This document shows, piece after piece, positions 54,206 to 63,476 of a stretch of DNA of 64,000 bases (its first letter is position 1; each line of letters begins with the position of its first letter). Source of the DNA: Flavobacteriaceae bacterium UJ101 (GTDB taxonomy: Bacteria > Bacteroidota > Bacteroidia > Flavobacteriales > UJ101); the NCBI GenBank assembly GCA_001880285.1, contig CP016269.1, forward strand, positions 2,862,501-2,926,500, written 5' to 3'. The position numbers and the translations under genes are program-made. The notes beneath the pieces were generated by a model, which saw only the letters and a list, made by a program, of their open reading frames with translations, was not told the DNA's origin and made no database searches.

Positions 54206-55870
54206 ATGGCATCAAATACAATGTCGCCATGGCGACGCTTTTTGAGTTTATTAAAACTTGAAAGAAAAGATATATTTCAAGTTTTTTACTACTCTATTTT
54301 TCAAGGGCTTGTGACCTTATCATTACCATTAGGAATACAAGCTATTATAGGGTTTGTACAAGGAGCACAAGTTTCAACATCATGGATTGTTTTGGTAATA
54401 ATAGTAACTGTAGGGGTTATTTTTTCAGGTATTCTACAGTTGATGCAATTAAAAGTTATTGAAAAAATTCAACAGCGAATTTTTACACGAGCATCATTTG
54501 AATTGAGCTATCGATTTCCTAAAATTAAAATGGATGAATTAAGAAATTATTATCCTCCTGAATTAGCCAATCGATTCTTTGATACTTTAACAATTCAAAA
54601 AGGATTATCTAAAATTTTGATTGATATTCCTTCAGCATTGATTCAAATTCTTTTTGCATTGATATTGCTATCCTTTTATCATTCATTTTTTATCATTTTT
54701 GGTGTTCTTCTATTGCTTTTAATCTTTGTTGTTTTCAGATCTACGGCTAAAAGAGGACTGGTAACCAGCTTAGAAGAGTCAAAGAAAAAATATAAGGTAG
54801 CACACTGGATTCAAGAAATAGCTCGGGCAATTAAAAGTTTTAAACTTTCAGGTAATTCAAGTTTAGCATTGAGTAAAAATGATGTATTGGTTTTAGAATA
54901 TCTTAAAGCAAGAAATCAGCATTTTAACGTTTTAGTGCTCCAATTTATTCAAATGATTAGTTTTAAAGTTGTAGTTACAGCAGGGTTATTGTCTATAGGA
55001 GGAGTTTTAGTTTTACAGCAACAGATGAACATAGGTCAGTTTGTTGCAGCTGAAATTATTATTTTATTGATTATAAATTCAGTTGAAAAGTTAATTTTAA
55101 GTTTAGAATCATTTTATGATGTTTTAACTTCAATTGAAAAACTGGGACAAGTAATTGATAAAAAATTAGAACCTCAGGTAAAAGAAACGGCTGATTTTCA
55201 TAGGTCTATGAATATTGAGTTAGAAAGTGTTTCATATGAAGTTCCTGAAAAGGAGAAGGCAATATTACATAATATTTCCATGAATATTAATGAGCAAAGC
55301 CGTATTTTAATTGAAGGAGAAAGTGCCTCAGGGAAATCAAGTTTACTTCGTCTTATTTCAGGAATTGTAGAACCTACAAAAGGAAGGATTTATATAAATG
55401 ATTTACCATTATCAAGTTTATGTTTGAATCATTACCGTTCCTATTTGGGAATGTCACTTTCAGAAGAGAGTCCATTTGAAGGTACTATAAAAGAAAATTT
55501 AACATTTGGAGATCCTAGTATTACAGATGATGAAATTTTTTCAGTTTTAAACCAAGTAGGATTAAAACCATTTATTAAAGAACAACCTAAGGGTTTGCAA
55601 ACGGTTCTTTACCCAGAAGGAAGACGAATGTCTTTCACGGTAGCTAAAAAGATTATTCTAGCAAGAGCTATTTTAAAGAAACCTAAAGTAATGCTATTAG
55701 AAGATCCTTTAGATCAGTTTAATAAAGAAGAAATGGATACGATTATTGAATCACTTACTCATAAAGATAACAAATGGGCTTTGATTGTTATTAGTAGTAA
55801 CGATTTATGGAAAAAATATTGTACAGAAACGATACGATTAGAAGAAGGGACTATAAAATCAAAAAATTAG
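54206..55870 (+). CDS. ABC exporter, fused membrane and ATPase domains with altered motifs
   Basis: 554 residues: about six membrane helices (roughly 25-320), then an ATPase domain. Walker A is normal (GESASGKS, 371-378). Other motifs are not: the signature LSGGQ position reads MSFTV (475-479), the Walker B Asp and catalytic Glu are swapped to Glu499-Asp500 (VMLLEDPLD), and the switch His position is Ser (IVISSND, about 530). The domain otherwise aligns with HlyB/LapB-type exporters but lacks the N-terminal C39 peptidase domain. With HlyD and TolC partners it should form a type I-like export channel. The altered motifs mean that ATP hydrolysis may be weak or work differently. Confidence 0.88.
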   Translation: MASNTMSPWRRFLSLLKLERKDIFQVFYYSIFQGLVTLSLPLGIQAIIGFVQGAQVSTSWIVLVIIVTVGVIFSGILQLMQLKVIEKIQQRIFTRASFELSYRFPKIKMDELRNYYPPELANRFFDTLTIQKGLSKILIDIPSALIQILFALILLSFYHSFFIIFGVLLLLLIFVVFRSTAKRGLVTSLEESKKKYKVAHWIQEIARAIKSFKLSGNSSLALSKNDVLVLEYLKARNQHFNVLVLQFIQMISFKVVVTAGLLSIGGVLVLQQQMNIGQFVAAEIIILLIINSVEKLILSLESFYDVLTSIEKLGQVIDKKLEPQVKETADFHRSMNIELESVSYEVPEKEKAILHNISMNINEQSRILIEGESASGKSSLLRLISGIVEPTKGRIYINDLPLSSLCLNHYRSYLGMSLSEESPFEGTIKENLTFGDPSITDDEIFSVLNQVGLKPFIKEQPKGLQTVLYPEGRRMSFTVAKKIILARAILKKPKVMLLEDPLDQFNKEEMDTIIESLTHKDNKWALIVISSNDLWKKYCTETIRLEEGTIKSKN

Positions 55871-55880
55871 AAGAAATACT

Positions 55881-57230
55881 ATGTTACCAATATCTCATAA
55901 TAAAGTTGATTCAAAAAGTGCAATGCAGGGGTATCAATCTGTAAAACAAGTTTTTGAAAAAAAATATTATAAAAAATTCAATAGGTTATTAGTTGTATTT
56001 GCCTTCATTATGATCATTATTATGTTTTTACCTTGGACTCAAAATGTGAAGGGGAAAGGAAATGTTACAACATTAAAACCTGACCAAAGACCTCAATCGA
56101 TACAATCTCAGATTCCAGGTAGGATAGAAGCATGGTATGTTAGAGAAGGAGATTATGTAAGTAAAGGCGATACAATATTACGTGTTTCTGAAATTAAAAG
56201 TGATTATTTTGATCAGAATTTAGTGGAACGAACTGGTAATCAGATTGAAGCAAAAGAAGAGTCGGTTAATGCTTACGGGAATAAAGTAAGAGCCTTAGAT
56301 CGAAGAATAAATGCTTTAGAAAATGAACAAAGATTAAAATTACAGCAAACTGAAAATAAATTACGTCAAGCTTCATTAAAAGTTAAAAGTGATAGTATAG
56401 AATTAGAAGCAGTTAGGTTAAATTTAAATATAGCACAAAGGCAATATGATCGAGCAAAAGTTCTTCAAAGTGAAGGATTAAAAGCGATTAAATATTTAGA
56501 AGAAAAACGTATAAAATTACAAGAGCTTCAGGCAAAATCAGTTGCTCAAGAGAATAAATTTTTAGCGAGTAAAAATAATTTGATTAATGCACAAATGGAA
56601 CTTTCTGTTATAGGTTCTTCATATGCTGATAAAATATCAAAAGCACAAAGTGATAAATTTACTGCACAATCGAGTCAGTTTGATACAAAAGCTCAAGTAT
56701 CAAAACTTAAGAATAACTATTCAAATTATAAAAAAAGAAATGAATTGTTGTATATAACAGCTCCTCAAGATGGATATATAACAAAGGCACTTAAAGGCGG
56801 TATAGGGGAAGCTTTTAAAGAAGGAGAAAAATTAATTAGCATTATGCCCGCTGTATATGATTTAGCAGTAGAAACTTATGTAGAGCCTTTAGATTTACCT
56901 TTAATTCATATAGGTGAAAAAGTACGTATACGGTTTGATGGATGGCCTGCTATTGTTTTTAGTGGCTGGCCCAATGTTTCATATGGTACTTATAGTGGAG
57001 AAATTGTAGCAATTGATCGTTTTATTAGTGAAAATGGGAAGTATAGAGTATTATTAGCTCCTGATCGTAATGAAGAACCTTGGCCTGAAAAGATTCGAGT
57101 AGGATCTGGAACGTATTCTATAGCATTGCTAGAAGATGTTCCTATTTGGTATGAGCTGTGGAGACAATTAAATGGTTTTCCACCTAATTTTTATAAACCG
57201 AAAAATAAACAAGTAACGAAAAATAAATAG
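55881..57230 (+). CDS. HlyD family periplasmic adaptor
   Basis: 449 residues. One N-terminal membrane helix (LLVVFAFIMIIIMFLPW) is followed by a lipoyl-type half (PGRIEAWYVREGDYVSKGDTILRVSE), about 180 residues of coiled-coil hairpin, the second half (ITAPQDGYITKALKGGIGEAFKEGEKLISIMP) and a beta-barrel domain. It links the inner-membrane exporter to the outer-membrane TolC-like protein. The gene begins 10 bp after the ABC gene. Confidence 0.93.
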   Translation: MLPISHNKVDSKSAMQGYQSVKQVFEKKYYKKFNRLLVVFAFIMIIIMFLPWTQNVKGKGNVTTLKPDQRPQSIQSQIPGRIEAWYVREGDYVSKGDTILRVSEIKSDYFDQNLVERTGNQIEAKEESVNAYGNKVRALDRRINALENEQRLKLQQTENKLRQASLKVKSDSIELEAVRLNLNIAQRQYDRAKVLQSEGLKAIKYLEEKRIKLQELQAKSVAQENKFLASKNNLINAQMELSVIGSSYADKISKAQSDKFTAQSSQFDTKAQVSKLKNNYSNYKKRNELLYITAPQDGYITKALKGGIGEAFKEGEKLISIMPAVYDLAVETYVEPLDLPLIHIGEKVRIRFDGWPAIVFSGWPNVSYGTYSGEIVAIDRFISENGKYRVLLAPDRNEEPWPEKIRVGSGTYSIALLEDVPIWYELWRQLNGFPPNFYKPKNKQVTKNK

Positions 57231-57231
57231 A

Positions 57232-58626
57232 ATGAAACATTGTGTAAAATTTATTTTATTCTTTTTAGGAAGCATTCTTTTTGCTCAAAATTCACTATCC
57301 GAAGTATTAAGTTTGTCAGAGTATTTAAGTTATGTGAAGTCAAATCATCCTGTTGTAAAACAAGCAGGGCTTGTGATAACGGAATCAGAAGTAAAATTGC
57401 AAAAGGCAAGAGGTGCTTTTGATCCAAAATTTGAATTAGATTACGATCGAAAAAAATTTAAAGAGACAACCTATTATGATAAGCTGAACGCTATGTTTAA
57501 GATACCAGTTTGGTATGGAATTGATTTTAAAGCAAAATATGAAAGAAATGATGGTGAATATTTAAATCCAGAATCGACACTTCCAGAAGATGGATTATAC
57601 AATGTTGGAGTTTCTATTTCTTTAGCTAAAGGTTTTTTAATCAATGAGAGAATGGCCTCTATAAAGCAAGCAAAAATTTATCAAGAACAAGCAGAGGCAG
57701 AACGATTGTTAATGGTGAATACTATTTTATATGATGCTTCATTAGCCTATTTTAAATGGTTAAAGACGTATCAAGAAAAGAAAATGTACACCAATTTTTT
57801 GAAAAATAGTCATATACGCTTTAAAGGAGTGAAAAGAAGTTATGAAATGGGCGATAAGCCAGCAGTAGATACATTAGAGTCTTATATTGTCGTGACCAAT
57901 CGAAAATTGAATTTTAAAGAATCAGAAATAAAATACATAAAAGCATCATTAGAATTATCAAATTATTTATGGTTGAATGATGTTCCTGTTGAAATTCAGA
58001 ATACCATAATTCCAGATGAAAATACATTTGAGAAAAAGGAAGATTATTTCAGTTCAATTTCTGATGTTGAATCGTATACAATAGAAGATCATCCTAAATT
58101 AAGAATGTTGGAATCTAAATACAAAGGATTACAAATTGAGAAGAAATTAAATTTAAATCAACTATTACCTAAAGTAGATGTACATTATAATTTTTTATCA
58201 GAATCATTAGGTGATATGGATCTGTACACTTTTTCAAATTATAAAAGTGGAATTACCTTAAGTATACCGTTGTTTTTGAGAAAAGAAAGAGCGAATTTAA
58301 AATTAACTAAATTGAAGTTACAAGATCTTGAATGGAGTATGAATACAACAAAAACAACTTTAGGTAATAAAATGGAATCTATTTCAAGAGAAATGGAGAA
58401 TATATTGGAACAAGAACGTTATGCTACTTCAATGGTAGCAGATTATGCAACTCTATTAAAGGCAGAAGAACGTATGTTTGAATTAGGTGAAAGCTCAATA
58501 TTTTTGATGAATTCAAGAGAATCTAAGTTGATTAATTCGGAATTAAAATTAATTACATTACAAAACAAATATTTAGAATCTAGAGCGCATCTTGAAAGTT
58601 TTTTGATGCTGGAGTACGAAGAATAG
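57232..58626 (+). CDS. TolC family outer-membrane efflux protein
   Basis: 464 residues with signal peptide (FILFFLGSILFAQ). Long helical repeats (SEYLSYVKSNHPVVKQAGLVI at the start, NLNQLLPKVDVHYNFLSES mid-way) fit TolC-type channels. It starts one base after the adaptor's stop, completing the operon TetR-ABC-HlyD-TolC. Its 3' end overlaps the convergent serine hydrolase gene by 47 bp. Confidence 0.9.
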   Translation: MKHCVKFILFFLGSILFAQNSLSEVLSLSEYLSYVKSNHPVVKQAGLVITESEVKLQKARGAFDPKFELDYDRKKFKETTYYDKLNAMFKIPVWYGIDFKAKYERNDGEYLNPESTLPEDGLYNVGVSISLAKGFLINERMASIKQAKIYQEQAEAERLLMVNTILYDASLAYFKWLKTYQEKKMYTNFLKNSHIRFKGVKRSYEMGDKPAVDTLESYIVVTNRKLNFKESEIKYIKASLELSNYLWLNDVPVEIQNTIIPDENTFEKKEDYFSSISDVESYTIEDHPKLRMLESKYKGLQIEKKLNLNQLLPKVDVHYNFLSESLGDMDLYTFSNYKSGITLSIPLFLRKERANLKLTKLKLQDLEWSMNTTKTTLGNKMESISREMENILEQERYATSMVADYATLLKAEERMFELGESSIFLMNSRESKLINSELKLITLQNKYLESRAHLESFLMLEYEE

Positions 58627-60016
58627 AGTCTTGATTTAATTTTTGAAGAACAGGTAAAGTATCGATTATGTTCTTTTTTAAAGAATCTGAAATTAGTTTT
58701 TTTGAAGTAGAAATAGAATCTTCTACACGGAACGATACCTTACTTTTTTTAATAGAATCTTTTTTTATTAAAGTAGGCTGGGGAATAGAGTCATTAGCTA
58801 TGGAATCATAATGTTTCAATTCTTCATTAATACCACCTAATGGGTAGTCACCAAAATAACCTGCAAGGTTCATAGCAGAATAGATCCTACGCGTGTATTT
58901 GTTTCCTAGTGCTATAATCGTAGTAGAATCTTGAGCTAAATGTAAGTATACTGTATTATTCCCATGCCACCAACCGTTATGGTATAGTAGTTTTTGTCCA
59001 GTGTCCCATTCCATTAAACGAATACCTAGACCATAATTTTTAATTCCTTTTCTTTCATAACTATATCCCTTGTAAATCTGCTTTTTTAAAGAATCATTTA
59101 AAAAGTTAGGGTTATACGTTGCTAAATCAAATTTCAAAAGATCTTCAGGAGTTGAATAAATATTTTTATCACCATAAATATCATCTAGATAATTAAATTT
59201 ATAACGAACATTACGCCAAGTATAAGATTGACTTGCTGTAGCAGTATCTTTTTTGTAATCAAATACATAAGTGTTATTCATTTGTAAAGGATCAAAAACC
59301 ATTTTTTTCATAGCCTCACGATAGTTTAAACCAGTAATATGTTCTAGAACTAAAGCTAAGATGGCATAATTCGTATTGCAGTATGTAAAACGCGTATCAG
59401 GTTTAAATTGTAAAGGAAATTGATGCTGATTCATCAAATTTAAAATATCTTGATTAGATAGGATTTCATGGTTATCCCAAATTTTTTCATCTGAAGTAAA
59501 ATAAGCATAATTGAGAAGACCCGATCGATGATTTAAAAGCATTTTAATTGTGATGTCTTGGTAAGGGAAAAGAGGCAATATGGTAGTGACTTTTTGGTTT
59601 AATTCTAATTTTCCTAAATCGATTAATTTTAAAATAGCAGTTGCAGTAAGAACTTTTGAAATAGAAGCAATGTGAATTGGAGTATTAGAATTTAATAAAA
59701 TAGAATCTTCTCGGTTTGAAAAACCTTGATAATGTTCATATATGATTTTACCATTTTTTGCAACTAAAAAACCACCGCTTAGTCTGGGGTTATCTTTCCA
59801 AATAGAATTAAGGTAAAGATCTAATTCCTTCTTTTTTTCTTTTAGGAAAGGAAGAGGTGTTTTTGAAAATGTACCGTTGAAAGGTACCAGTTTTGGAAAA
59901 CTATCGACTGTTTCCTCTTTTTGAATAACTTCTAAGGAAGATGTTTTAGCATCTTTTTTACAAGAAAGAAATAAAAGAAAAATAAGACACCCTAAAATAG
60001 ATTTTAAGTATACCAT
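58580..60016 (-). CDS. Serine hydrolase (class C beta-lactamase-like) lipoprotein
   Basis: 478 residues. The lipoprotein signal ends LLFLSC. The active-site SxxK is SISK (ASISKVLTA), the second motif is YCN (FTYCNTNYAIL), and HNGWWHG stands at the KTG-like position. The family includes esterases, D-aminopeptidases and penicillin-binding relatives; true beta-lactamase activity is not implied. The C-terminal 100 residues are a Ser/Lys/Asp-rich linker (DSIANDSIPQPTLIKKDSIKK) outside the catalytic domain. Its end overlaps the tolC-like gene on the other strand. Confidence 0.88.
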   Translation of the reverse strand: MVYLKSILGCLIFLLFLSCKKDAKTSSLEVIQKEETVDSFPKLVPFNGTFSKTPLPFLKEKKKELDLYLNSIWKDNPRLSGGFLVAKNGKIIYEHYQGFSNREDSILLNSNTPIHIASISKVLTATAILKLIDLGKLELNQKVTTILPLFPYQDITIKMLLNHRSGLLNYAYFTSDEKIWDNHEILSNQDILNLMNQHQFPLQFKPDTRFTYCNTNYAILALVLEHITGLNYREAMKKMVFDPLQMNNTYVFDYKKDTATASQSYTWRNVRYKFNYLDDIYGDKNIYSTPEDLLKFDLATYNPNFLNDSLKKQIYKGYSYERKGIKNYGLGIRLMEWDTGQKLLYHNGWWHGNNTVYLHLAQDSTTIIALGNKYTRRIYSAMNLAGYFGDYPLGGINEELKHYDSIANDSIPQPTLIKKDSIKKSKVSFRVEDSISTSKKLISDSLKKNIIDTLPVLQKLNQDSILRTPASKNFQDAL

Positions 60017-60058
60017 TTAAAAAGAATAATTAGTCGAAAGTAATAAAAATAAATTTAA

Positions 60059-60463
60059 TTACAGATTGGAGAGCCCTATTTTTTTCTTAATTTCTGGGTG
60101 TTTGTAAAGATATGAAACTACTCGTATTGGATCGTTTTTAAAAAGATAAAGGCCTTTAATAGTGAGAGGAATAAATATAAGATTCTCTATATCATATACA
60201 CCAAATTTTTTTGATTTATCTTCCCATAAAATTACACCTCGTCGTTTGCGATTGTTTAAAGTGTATATAACAATATCCAATTCATAAATTTCTTGATCAT
60301 TTATATCTTTAAAAGTAGTAAATTCATCAATTTCACTATATTTTGGTTTTCCTTGTTTCCACCATAAAGGTTTTCCTTGAAATTTAAAACCATGCGGAGT
60401 CTTATTAGCAAAGCCAATAACCTCAGTATTAAGTCTAAGACGGTATTTTTTAATTTTTTGCAT
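60059..60463 (-). CDS. YopX-like domain protein
   Basis: 134 residues. The block FTTFKDINDQEIYELDIVIY matches the phage-type YopX pattern (TGLKDKNGKEIYEGDIV), followed by RRGVILWEDKSKKFGVYD. YopX proteins are best known from prophages and have no known activity. It stands alone here with no other phage gene near it. Adjacent to the upstream end of the serine hydrolase gene (42 bp). Confidence 0.7.
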   Translation of the reverse strand: MQKIKKYRLRLNTEVIGFANKTPHGFKFQGKPLWWKQGKPKYSEIDEFTTFKDINDQEIYELDIVIYTLNNRKRRGVILWEDKSKKFGVYDIENLIFIPLTIKGLYLFKNDPIRVVSYLYKHPEIKKKIGLSNL

Positions 60464-60599
60464 GGTATAATTTGAATTATGATATTAAAACACTTTATAC
60501 ATTGCCTTAATATAAGCAATTTTTTTAAATAATAATAATTATTATTGTGTAAATAGTGATATTATTAAAACATTATATATATAATAGTATTTTATTGTC

Positions 60600-60682
60600 T
60601 CATATGATAACTAACATCGTTAAAATACGTTAAATTTTATTTATTTGATTAACTTTTTTTTTAGAAACCTCATTTAATTTTG
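60600..60682 (+). promoter_or_regulatory. Composite promoter module D
   Basis: TCATATGATAAC at 60600-60611 (two changes from TCAAATGTTAAC), TTTGATT at 60644-60650, 27 bp, then TAATTTTG at 60675-60682. The distances equal those of the other modules (75 bp from first element to -7). The gene starts 31 bp further on. Confidence 0.65.
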
Positions 60683-60713
60683 CCCTGTAAGAAATATAAA
60701 AAATATTAAATTG

Positions 60714-61937
60714 ATGGGGAAAAATTATTTTAAATACGTTGTTTACGTATTAGTACAGTTGAGCTTTTTATATGGTTTAAAAGCCCAAGTAGGAATCGGA
60801 ACGGATAGTCCGAATAGTGAAGCAATATTAGATGTAGTGGCAACAGACAAAGGGATTTTAGTTCCTCGCGTTACTTTAACTTCTTCTACAGTGGACTTAG
60901 ACGGGGACAGTACTCAACCTGAAGGATTGATGGTATATAACAATGGGGGAAGCTTAGCAAAAGGTTTCTATTTTTGGAATGGAACAGAGTGGAGAACAAT
61001 TGATAATTCAACTTCTACACCAGCTGAGTTAACTGATATTAATTGCGCTAGTGCAGTTTTGTCTCCTACTACTTATCCAGACACAGCTATAACGGATTAT
61101 ATACTTAAAGTACCATATTCAGGTGGTAATGGAGGACAATACAATGGTGGATATACTATTGGGCCAAGTGCTGCAACAAACAATTTAACAGCTGTATTAC
61201 AAGGAGGAAAATTAGAAGTAGGAGCAGGAGAACTTACTTTTATTGTAAGTGGAACTCCAACATCAGCTTCTCCTACTACAGCAACTTTTAACGTTACGGC
61301 AGCTGGTTTAGCAGGTGTTGGTATTGGGTTAGGTACTGGTAGTAGTTTTACAAATTGTGATGTAGTAGTGGGAGCTTCATCAAGTAATGCAGATATTAAG
61401 AAGGTAGCCGTATTAGGTTCTTTAGAACTTACAACTGATAATGGAAGACAAGGATATAGTATAGATATTGATTCTCCTGATGGTAAATTCTCTGTACGTT
61501 GTTTTGTACCTACAGGTACTGCTTTTGCAAGTTCCAATCTTCAAATTCGTAATAATTCATCTTCCACAGTGGATATTATTCAAAATGTTCATTATGTATA
61601 TGGAGGAATGGGAGGATCTATGGCCAATCAAGTAAGATTACCTGCGAATCAATGGGCAGGGCATAATGGAAATGCAACAGGATTGGTTACCGCAACAGGG
61701 CAAACTGCTGGAAACTTTCCTAGTTGGGGTGATCCAGGAGTGTATGCTGGAGGATTACCAGAACAACGAATATATGCTTTTACAGCAACCGACAGTAGTG
61801 ATAAAACCTTTTATAATATACGATTTATGATGGGATCATCAACACCTGGTTCTGCAGCAAATACAACCAATTGTCCAGCTGGAAGTTGTAGTACAACTAA
61901 AGTATTCATTACTTTAGAAGAAATTAAGGTTCCTTAA
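60714..61937 (+). CDS. Surface protein of the QVGIGT family, tandem copy 1
   Basis: The ATG at 60714 (MGKNYFKYV) is used, as the two paralogues start the same way. 407 residues: signal peptide, [56 protein letters not shown], then beta-rich repeats with Cys pairs and Gly/Thr/Asn-rich sequence ([21 protein letters not shown]). The C-terminal 140 residues carry a short Cys cluster ([13 protein letters not shown]). No sorting domain seen; likely surface-attached. Confidence 0.8.
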
Positions 61938-61958
61938 AGAAAATTATAGTACGATAAA

Positions 61959-61997
61959 AAAACACTTCAAATGGTTTAATACTATTTGAAGTGTTTT
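61959..61997 (+). terminator. Terminator of tandem copy 1
   Basis: A 14-bp stem AAAACACTTCAAAT/ATTTGAAGTGTTTT with an 11-nt loop. Confidence 0.85.
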
Positions 61998-62028
61998 CCG
62001 TTAAAATAATAATGAGATTTTGACTGTG

Positions 62029-62111
62029 TCAAAGGTTAACAAATGGTAGTTATGTATCATAAAAAGGAATTATTTGATCACCAATTGTTTTCTAAACTCC
62101 ATTTAATTTTG
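62029..62111 (+). promoter_or_regulatory. Composite promoter module E
   Basis: TCAAAGGTTAAC at 62029-62040 (the TCAAA is also the right arm of the palindrome TTTGAC-TGT-GTCAAA, 62019-62033), TTTGATCA at 62073, 27 bp, TAATTTTG at 62104-62111; the gene starts 26 bp further on. Confidence 0.7.
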
Positions 62112-62137
62112 TCATATAAAACAATAATATATTAATA

Positions 62138-63241
62138 ATGGGGAAAAATTATTTTAAACACGTTCTTAGCATGTTAATGCAATTGGGGTTTATAGCTAGT
62201 ATAAGTGCCCAAGTAGGAGTAGGGACTAATTCACCTAATAGTTCAGCTATTTTAGATGTAGATGTAAGCTCATTACCAGCTAATGGTAAGAAAGGTTTTT
62301 TAGGGCCAAGAGTGGCATTGTCATCGAATACAGATCAAAGTACGATACCATCACCTGCAACAGGATTGTTGGTTTACAACTTAGGAACAGGAGGCTTGAG
62401 TACAGAAGGTTATTTGTATTGGAATGGATCGGAATGGAGAAAGCTTAATAATGGGACAACGGTAGATCCTTCAATTACCAGTTTAGAATGTGGAGAGGCT
62501 CAAATGAGTCCAGCAGCATTTACAGCAGGAGAAGCTTATAATGGAGTAATGACGGTACCCTATACAGGAGGTAATGGAGGATCGTATTCTTCAGGAACGG
62601 GTATAGCATCGACAGGAAACACAGGTTTAACAGCGACATTACAAGCAGGTGATTTAAGTTTTGGAAATGGGGAGTTGGTATATACGTTAACGGGGACACC
62701 AGCGCAATCATCACCTAATGCGGCAAATTTTGCATTAAGTTTTTTAACGGAGAGTTGTTCAGCAGCAGTAAGTGGAGATGTATTAGGAATAGGAGAGACG
62801 GTAACAAAAGTAGTGACGATGCCAAATTCGGCGGCAGCGGGGACTTTATTATCTTCTTTATATTCTGATTTACCAGTAATTGATGGTTTACGAATGGATT
62901 TAGCTATGGTGAATAATTCATTTTATGATCCGAGAATTTACAATGTAAGTGATTCGGAGCAACAGGTAAGTTATCAGACGTTTGCGACTCAGGTAAATGA
63001 GAATGAGACGAATTTAAATGTAACGTTAACGACTTCGACGACACCTGCGACAACTTTTGTACAGGTTGATGCGAATAATATTACATTTTGGACTACGAGT
63101 CAAGCAGAGGTATTAACGACGAATTTACAGGTAAAGGTAACGGATGGAGTATGGAGATGGTATGAGTTTAAATGGTGGGCGATGGAAATTACGGGTAGTA
63201 ATGAGAAGACTATATTTATGTCAGTAGTGAGAAAAGCCTAG
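62138..63241 (+). CDS. Surface protein of the QVGIGT family, tandem copy 2
   Basis: 367 residues: MGKNYFKHVLSMLMQLGF signal region, AQVGVGTNSPNSSAILDVDVSS, GLLVYNLGTGGLSTEGYLYWNGSEWR, then beta repeats with Cys (LECGEAQMSPAAF) and Thr/Ser-rich stretches. The C-terminal domain differs from that of copy 1. The second half (about 62470-63240) is visibly GC-richer and codon-different (tcg, acg, gcg common) from its neighbours, hinting at a separate origin. Confidence 0.8.
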   Translation: MGKNYFKHVLSMLMQLGFIASISAQVGVGTNSPNSSAILDVDVSSLPANGKKGFLGPRVALSSNTDQSTIPSPATGLLVYNLGTGGLSTEGYLYWNGSEWRKLNNGTTVDPSITSLECGEAQMSPAAFTAGEAYNGVMTVPYTGGNGGSYSSGTGIASTGNTGLTATLQAGDLSFGNGELVYTLTGTPAQSSPNAANFALSFLTESCSAAVSGDVLGIGETVTKVVTMPNSAAAGTLLSSLYSDLPVIDGLRMDLAMVNNSFYDPRIYNVSDSEQQVSYQTFATQVNENETNLNVTLTTSTTPATTFVQVDANNITFWTTSQAEVLTTNLQVKVTDGVWRWYEFKWWAMEITGSNEKTIFMSVVRKA

Positions 63242-63265
63242 AATTTAAATTTTAATAAAATATAC

Positions 63266-63302
63266 AAATGGTATTATAAGCTAACTTATAATACCATTTT
63301 TT
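63266..63302 (+). terminator. Terminator of tandem copy 2
   Basis: A perfect 15-bp stem AAATGGTATTATAAG/CTTATAATACCATTT with loop CTAA and a T run. Confidence 0.92.
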
Positions 63303-63348
63303 GTAAGCAACTGTTAATCAAAGGTATATTATTAAAAATAATACTATA

Positions 63349-63431
63349 TCAAATGTTAATTTTTTTACTGTATATAAGTTAGGTAGTGTTTATTTGATTG
63401 ATCATACTTTTACAGACTCCATTTAATTTTG
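63349..63431 (+). promoter_or_regulatory. Composite promoter module F
   Basis: TCAAATGTTAAT at 63349-63360, TTTGATT at 63393, 27 bp, TAATTTTG at 63424-63431; the gene starts 45 bp further on. Confidence 0.7.
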
Positions 63432-63476
63432 CTTGTTAGTTATTGAAAATTAGTAAACTATAAATTAAAATTAATT

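Noticed and set aside
58580-60016. Antibiotic-resistance beta-lactamase
   Set aside because: The SxxK/YxN fold is shared with many esterases and peptidases, and the lipoprotein form with a long tail does not point to resistance.
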